Of a stretch of 64,000 bases of DNA, positions 58,599 to 64,000 are shown in pieces (position 1 is the stretch's first letter; each line of letters starts with the position of its first letter). Source of the stretch: Astrothelium macrocarpum (lineage: Eukaryota > Ascomycota > Dothideomycetes > Trypetheliales > Trypetheliaceae); assembly GCA_021030915.1 (NCBI GenBank), contig JAGEMR010000017.1, positions 124,001-188,000 on the forward strand. The letters run 5' to 3'. The translations under genes were made by a program, and so were the position numbers. The notes under the pieces were generated by a model that did not search any database, was not told where the DNA came from, and saw nothing but the letters and a program-made list of their open reading frames with translations.

Positions 58599-60461
58599 AC
58601 GTATTCCACAAGCGAGTGGAACACACAAGCGAGTGGAACACGAACACCAAAAAAGTTACTATCTCAATCAGAAAACCATCAATTATTCAATATTATTATC
58701 AGAAATTCTATCTGTATTATTTGTATCTGATTCAGAATCTTCTTTTTCATAATTTTCATATATTTTAATATTGTGTCCAATTTTTTCGCAATTTTCATAA
58801 TATTTTTGACGTGTGATATTATTTTCTGTTCCACCATTTTTATTAATATTCAAATATCTAGATTTCATATTATCAGTTTTTATAATATTCAATTTTTGAA
58901 TTTTTTTTTTATTTAAAATTCCATTTATCTATAAATATTTTTTTTTATATATTTTATATTTTATATGAATTATATTTATTATTTTAAATTTTTGAATTCG
59001 TATTTTCATAATTTTAAATTAATATATTATCATTTACGTATTTTTAATAAAAATTTTCAAAATTTTAATAAATCCAATAAACGAATTTTTTTAAAAATTT
59101 ATAAATTTTTTGAAAATTAATACAGATTAAAATTCAAATTTTTTGGTATTTTTTAATATTTTAAATTTTCAAAATATTTTTTATGAAAAAAATTTTGATA
59201 AAATTTTTAATTGAATATCCAATTTTTCTAATATCATTTATGAATTAAAAGAAATAAAATTAATATTTCAAAAATTTTTCAAAATTTAGATTTTTATAAT
59301 TAATATATTAAATGTATTAATAAAAATTAATAAAAATTCTATTTTTATAATATGATTGATCTGATTATATATTAAAATTTCGATTTAATATAAATATGTT
59401 TTTTTTAAAAATGAAAAATAATCCATATTTAATAATTATAAGAAATATGATAAATATAATGATATATAGAAAATTATTATTTTCTTTTTCTCATAAAATT
59501 TTTCAAATTTTATAAAATTATGATTTTTATATTCATCTAAAATTAATAAACGATATATATTTATAATCTCCTTTTTTATATATATATCAAAATATTTAAT
59601 CTATTTAATATTAAATTTATTTATTATTTAATCATTTTTAAAAATTATAATTCGTTATTAAAATAATAATCGATTCTTATTATATTAAAAATTTTAATAA
59701 ATTTTATTTTAAAAAATGATAAAAAATAGAATTATTCAATTTATTCTATTAATATTTAAAATTATTAAAATTCATTTATAATTATCTGATTAAATTTATT
59801 TTGATTTATAATATTTTTTTGAATTAATAATAATTTTTAAAATATTTAAAATAATTTTTATTATAAAATCATTTTCATCAAAATTTTAGATATTTTCATT
59901 CAATATATCATATTTTATTTTAATATTATTTATTAAATAGAATCAATTTTCAATTATATTATAATTTTTATATAAATATTTTTAATAATCAAATTTTTGA
60001 TTGAATTTTATTTTAAATTCAATCTTTCGTTTGATAAAATTTATAAATTAATTTTTTTTAATTTTTTTTCTATTTTATGAAATAAATAATAAATTTATAA
60101 TATTTCGAATTCGGACGTAAATAAAAGAATATTCTTATATATCAAAATTGAATATATAATATATAATTATATCTTCTTCTATTTTTATAAATTTCAAAAA
60201 TTTTGATTGGATTTTTTTTTGATTTAATTTCAAAATATTTTCGATATATAATTATACGACAAATATTGAAAATCGTAATCGCATCTTTTTTCATATCAAA
60301 TTGATCTTTTTAAATAATTTAAATTATAAATTATATTCGAATTTTTTTGTGAATTAAATGCACATTATTGGATTGAGATATTATATGTTGAAGTGAATGG
60401 GGTAAATTTTTGGTATTCGTGTTCCACTCGCTTGTGTGTTCCACTCGCTTGTGGAATACGT
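58599..60461 (-). mobile_element. nested pogo/Fot1-like transposon, copy 2 (element B, 1,863 bp)
   Basis: Same family, orientation and exactly the same length as copy 1, with TA at 58597-58598 and 60462-60463. TIRs are cleaner than in copy 1: ACGTATTC then CACAAGCGAGTGGAACA in two tandem units, at both ends. The minus-strand remnant reads NCEKIGHNIKIYENY, then EDSESDTNN. Aligned starts of the two copies differ almost only by transitions. No intact transposase frame remains. Confidence 0.85.
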
Positions 60462-60951
60462 TAATAATTAAATAAAAATTAATAATAAATTGAATTTTAA
60501 ATAAAAAATATAAATAATAAAAATTTTAAAAAAAAAAAAAGAAAAAAAAAAAGAAAATGATAAAAAAAATTTGAAAAAAAAAAAAAAAAAATTTAATAAA
60601 AAATTTTTAAAAAAAATAAAATCGGATTTAAATCAATTAATTAAAAATTAAAAAATAAAAAAAAATAATTTTAAAAATTAAAAATTATTATTAAAATTGA
60701 AATAATTATTAATAAAAAAAAATAATTGAAAATATTATAACATATTTAGATTATATAATTAAATCAATTAAATATTTTGAATAGAATAAATAATAATCAG
60801 ATTTTTTTATATAAATTTTAAGAATAATATATTTGAATTTGAAATTGAAAATCCTTATATTGGTGGAATAATTAACTATTGAAGTTATTGAGCCGATCGA
60901 AGGTTGGTGGTGCACGATCTAGTTTGGTGCACGATCACGTGAAAACGGCTA

Positions 60952-62086
60952 TACCCCAACACATTTTCTGATTTCAACACCCCACCTCAGTTCATGCTTG
61001 ATCCAGTTCGCTCAAGATCAACTTGAGTCTAACTTTACTTGCTTAAGCTTAGACCTGATTACCTTGGGCTGTTCATGGCCCCACTCGCAATTCTGAATAT
61101 GAGAACCTTCCATTATCCGAACAGCCACTCTGTAGGTAAGTTATTTAAACACGAGTCTCAGTTTTGGCACCCTCCTCAACGCTTGGAGATGATATATCTC
61201 TGCCGGCGATTTGACAGTCTTGTAGAAAAGAGTTCCTGGCGTTGTAATGTATCTATTGTGTGGCGCAAGGGTACGGCAATACTCCAGAAGAAACCATTCT
61301 TGCTTCCTTTGTCCTGTGATACTGACAGACTGCTTCTATTTCTGAATCATTCTGGGCACTTGTCAACTCAATAGACTTGAGCAGATCATCATCATCTTTT
61401 TAAGAGTCTCCGGTGTTCTCATTGTTCATGGTTAGACCACTGCTTTTTGCTGTGAATCTTCCTTAGTAATATTGTGGAGACTCTCGCTATTGGGGGAATT
61501 GCTCGCACTTTCTTCTGATACCGATAAAGCCTGCACCAAATTAACCTGGTAAACGCTTCTCTGCGTTTATTTCTATCACTTGCATCTTAACTCTTGTCGA
61601 TTATGGTATGTTGTTCGGTTTGTGATATATCACACATGTGAGGCAATTGCATTGATTGAAGAACACTGCATCAGTTCCAAACATTCCAGATGTATCGAGG
61701 GCTACATACTGTATGAACTCCATGAAAGAGAACCGGAGAAATGCCTCATGTTTGTTTCAACTATGGCTCACGAGTCAATACATCTACCACTCAAAGGATT
61801 AATTGGAGTAAGCACGGCAACCCGACTTGTCTGCATATTTTCTCACAGCTCATCGCCAGCCCCTAGAACAAAGCAGCAAAGGAATATCTCGTATCAATGC
61901 CTCCAGAACAAATCGAAAGCCAGCGTAGACGTTTTAGAATCCAGGCACAGACTTAAGAAGCTTTGAATACTGGGTGAAGTCCGTTATGCTATCTTAAGGG
62001 CGGTGAGAGAAGTTGTGTATGGATGCTGGAGCTGGATGCTTCTTTCCCTCTCCTTCCTATCATAGTAGCTTACATATACTGAAATG
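60952..62086. other. right flank of the transposon stack, nothing recognised
   Basis: Base composition returns abruptly to normal at 60950. Plus-strand frames at 61039-61374 and 61580-61966 begin with TTG and lack family features. The first 40 or so codons after the insertion site are open in the frame that would join the left flank (see findings). Confidence 0.4.
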
Positions 62087-62956
62087 TCAGACATACTGTG
62101 GAGCAGTCTCTTGAGACTCTCTTGCAAGCCTTTTTGATGCTCTTTCGGCTCGTAGTTTCTCTTGTGCCTCAATATCCCGGAACTTCGATTGGTGTTTCCG
62201 GCTTTTGGCCAGCCGTTTTGCCTTCTTCCTCGCTGCTACTATTTCGGGGTTCACCCGAAAGGGTACTGAGGCATATGCTATTTTCTCCAGCACATCTATT
62301 CTTTCCTGATGCTTCACATCATCCTTTTTCCTATAGTCTTTGACCGCCAAAAGTATCAAAGCTCGTAAAGTAAAATGTGCGTCGTTTCCAGTACAGTGGA
62401 GTTTGTTAAAAGGACACTGGAGTTCCGTAAGAAGATCGCCAAGAGAACCAGCGTAGAAGGGGAGGACTTCGTGCGCAATCCAAGAGGTATCAAGTATACC
62501 AGCAAAAAATGCTAGAAATTCAGGATCGAGAGCTCCAAGAGCATGCAGATCATGCCTAATATCATGACCGACAAGGACGACACTGCGTGACCGTGGAACC
62601 AAAGAATTGATGTTCTCAAATATGTCTTCCTGACTGATTGTAATCGACCTTCCGAAAAGAAATTTCCTTGAAGCGTGAGCGCAATATCGAGATGATCCAG
62701 TGGCGAAATTGTGTGTCGAAATGGTTGGTAGTGGATCCCGAAAGTTCTTTGTATCCAGAATTGCAAAGCCAATTTGGCAATCTAAATTTAGAAATAAATC
62801 TTTTTTGATGTTGTCGATATTCTCGAAATCAATAGCGACAAGTACTGTATCCTCTAGATCTGATGTATCACATTTGGAGGCAAGCCCAAGAATCTTCCTC
62901 GAGAGTTCGAGACCCCTCTTCACGATTTCTGGAGTTTTTCGTCGTCGCTGAACCAT
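62087..62956 (-). CDS. Gfd2/YDR514C-like protein with DEDDh exonuclease (RNase H-like) fold
   Basis: Single exon, 289 residues from the ATG at 62956. The core resembles the fungal Gfd2/YDR514C C-terminal domain: VLVAIDFENID (Asp43, Glu45), CQIGFAILDTKNF, SSRYCAHASRKFLFGRSITI, SVVLVGHDIRHDLHALGALD (Asp132), ILDTSWIAHEVLP and KLHCTGNDAHFTLRALILLA (His187-x4-Asp192). These are the D-x-E, D and H-x4-D positions of DEDDh 3'-5' exonucleases, all kept, so nuclease activity is possible though unproven for the family. A long basic C-terminal helix (AARKKAKRLAKSRKHQSKF) may bind RNA or localise the protein. It is the first intact gene beside the transposon stack. Confidence 0.85.
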   Translation of the reverse strand: MVQRRRKTPEIVKRGLELSRKILGLASKCDTSDLEDTVLVAIDFENIDNIKKDLFLNLDCQIGFAILDTKNFRDPLPTISTHNFATGSSRYCAHASRKFLFGRSITISQEDIFENINSLVPRSRSVVLVGHDIRHDLHALGALDPEFLAFFAGILDTSWIAHEVLPFYAGSLGDLLTELQCPFNKLHCTGNDAHFTLRALILLAVKDYRKKDDVKHQERIDVLEKIAYASVPFRVNPEIVAARKKAKRLAKSRKHQSKFRDIEAQEKLRAERASKRLARESQETAPQYV

Positions 62957-64000
62957 GACTGATAGATGTGATGATTGGTGCGATTATGACGCAAATGTCA
63001 ATGAATCTGTTGAGACATCTAGATGAAAGAAGAAGAGAAAAAAAGCAAGGAATTTTCAAAGGGCCAAAATCTGAAGTAAGCGGGCTGCGAAAGATTAGAT
63101 GAAACATCAAAATATCTGTGCTAAATTTGGGTGCTGCTGTTTCTCTCCCAGGTTTGACGGCCTGGGTGAGCTAAAGCAGCGGCGGCTTGAGCCGAAATGA
63201 GCATTAAACTCTCCGATCTATCACCTTATTCGAGCAAGAGCGCTAAATCGGAATTGCCAGAAGTTAAAGTAACGTACATCAAATTTAGGCACTCTCGCCC
63301 CTGTCCTGATTTTGACGGTCAGGGTGGGCTAAAGCAGCGGCCACCGGAGCTGAAGTGGGTACCAGATTCCCCAGGACATCGCCTTATAGGAGTATTCATA
63401 ATATCGTAAATACACGATGTACATCATTATTTCAGACACTCAAGAATCCAAAAGCTGTGTACGTGGATTAAGACAGACTAATTGAGGCTAAGGCGCAGAC
63501 TTTAGGCAACGTGATATAAATCATACGAGGAAATTACTTTACGCAAAGAGGGAACTTCCCCACGTACTCGAGTCTTGATTTTGCTATGGTAATTTTGCTA
63601 CGGTAAGGTTGTTAGGCAAACCATCAGGCCTGTGGGAAGCAGCAGGCTCTGACCAAAAAATGGCCATGATGTTTGCAGGACCCTTGAAACTAGAATGGCA
63701 GAAATCGCGCCTTGTACAGAGCGTCTGCAGGGCTTATCAGGAGACGCCGAATTGATGTGTGGTAAGCTAATAAGATAGCTCTGGCGAAATCGTTTTCGGC
63801 TTATTCCCTTACACATCCAAAATCAAAAGGATATTCTCCTTCAAATGTCCAATCTTCAATCATCGTGGAGTTGTGGTGCTTGCAAGTAAGACTTAACTTT
63901 CCTGATGTCACACATACCAAACGTTCGGAAAGGGAAAGTTCTGGAAAGTCGAGTTGTGGATACTTATCGATAGAGAAAGTATCGCATCTTTTGGTAAATA
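62957..64000. other. intergenic region with degenerate repeats
   Basis: No gene recognised. It contains the direct repeat at 63121-63357. A small minus frame (63598-63816) has no family features. Confidence 0.4.
63121..63357. repeat. degenerate direct repeat, possible old transposon remnant
   Basis: Two copies of about 78 bases, roughly 63124-63200 and 63281-63357, about 157 bases apart. They share AAATTT, TTTGACGG, GGGTG and GCTAAAGCAGCGG in the same order. Both are followed by a similar CACCTTATT/CGCCTTATA segment. The element type is not known. Confidence 0.55.

Larger units (their letters stand above)
53314..60949. mobile_element. outer TA-flanked transposon, host of a nested stack (element D)
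   Basis: Both ends carry a 44-bp terminal inverted repeat with one mismatch: left 53314-53357, right 60906-60949. It starts GCCGTTTTCACGTGATCGTG and ends GATCGTGCACCACC. TA lies immediately outside each end (53312-53313, 60950-60951), as expected for Tc1/mariner/pogo insertion. Removing the three inner elements and their TA duplications leaves about 2.1 kb. The interior is extremely AT-rich with no coding potential left, consistent with heavy RIP-like C-to-T/G-to-A change. The transposase cannot be read, so the superfamily is inferred from TSD and TIR form. Confidence 0.8.

Noticed and set aside
53314..60949. AT-rich block as centromere, mitochondrial insertion or origin
   Set aside because: The TIRs and TA duplications explain all boundaries, and no organelle gene sequence is visible.

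Overview
The window is from a filamentous ascomycete (Pezizomycotina). Genes are split by short GT-AG introns with CTRAC-like branch sites. Protein families include an AA9 polysaccharide monooxygenase, an NLR with ankyrin repeats, and mannitol-1-phosphate dehydrogenase. There is also a 7.6 kb extremely AT-rich block of mutated transposons that looks like repeat-induced point mutation (RIP). I cannot fix the genus; a leotiomycete-like genome would fit but is not shown. All exon coordinates were worked out by eye from reading frame, splice sites and family conservation. Where an in-frame GTG or TTG extends an open frame upstream, I start at the first plausible ATG.

Layout: 1-3.1 kb holds two secreted carbohydrate-active enzymes on the minus strand, a six-hairpin glycosidase cut by the window edge and an AA9 LPMO. 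4.3-10.3 kb holds a putative zinc-binding (WRKY/GCM1-like) protein, a head-to-head pair of paralogous secreted proteins of unknown function, and a conserved mitochondrial-type membrane protein. 11.4-26.9 kb is the most unusual part. It holds a DHA2 drug-type transporter, then a PNP/NACHT/ankyrin/ZZ NLR (plus strand) converging on a giant 2,330-residue ATPase (minus strand). That ATPase fuses a ZNFX1/UPF1-like helicase, an NFX1-like zinc segment and three CbbX/SpoVK-type AAA modules.

29.9-51.1 kb is a conserved housekeeping block: bem1 (polarity scaffold), thp3 (SAC3/GANP mRNA processing), vps36 (ESCRT-II), mannitol-1-phosphate 5-dehydrogenase, cystathionine beta-lyase, glo3 (ArfGAP), glycerate-kinase-like P-loop kinase and fox2 (peroxisomal beta-oxidation). 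A 169-bp fold-back inverted repeat lies between the lyase and glo3.

52.2-53.1 kb holds a probable broken gene for a secreted protein. 53.3-60.9 kb is a nested transposon stack. An outer element bounded by 44-bp terminal inverted repeats (TIRs) and TA target duplications contains three further TA-flanked elements, two of them head-to-tail copies of exactly 1,863 bp. All three element families carry a direct repeat of 17-bp period inside their TIRs. The remainder holds a Gfd2/YDR514C-like DEDDh exonuclease-fold protein and a degenerate direct repeat.

The most interesting candidates are (1) the helicase/zinc finger/triple-AAA fusion next to an NLR, a possible nucleic-acid-sensing or non-self-recognition locus (inference), and (2) the nested TE stack with its shared TIR architecture.
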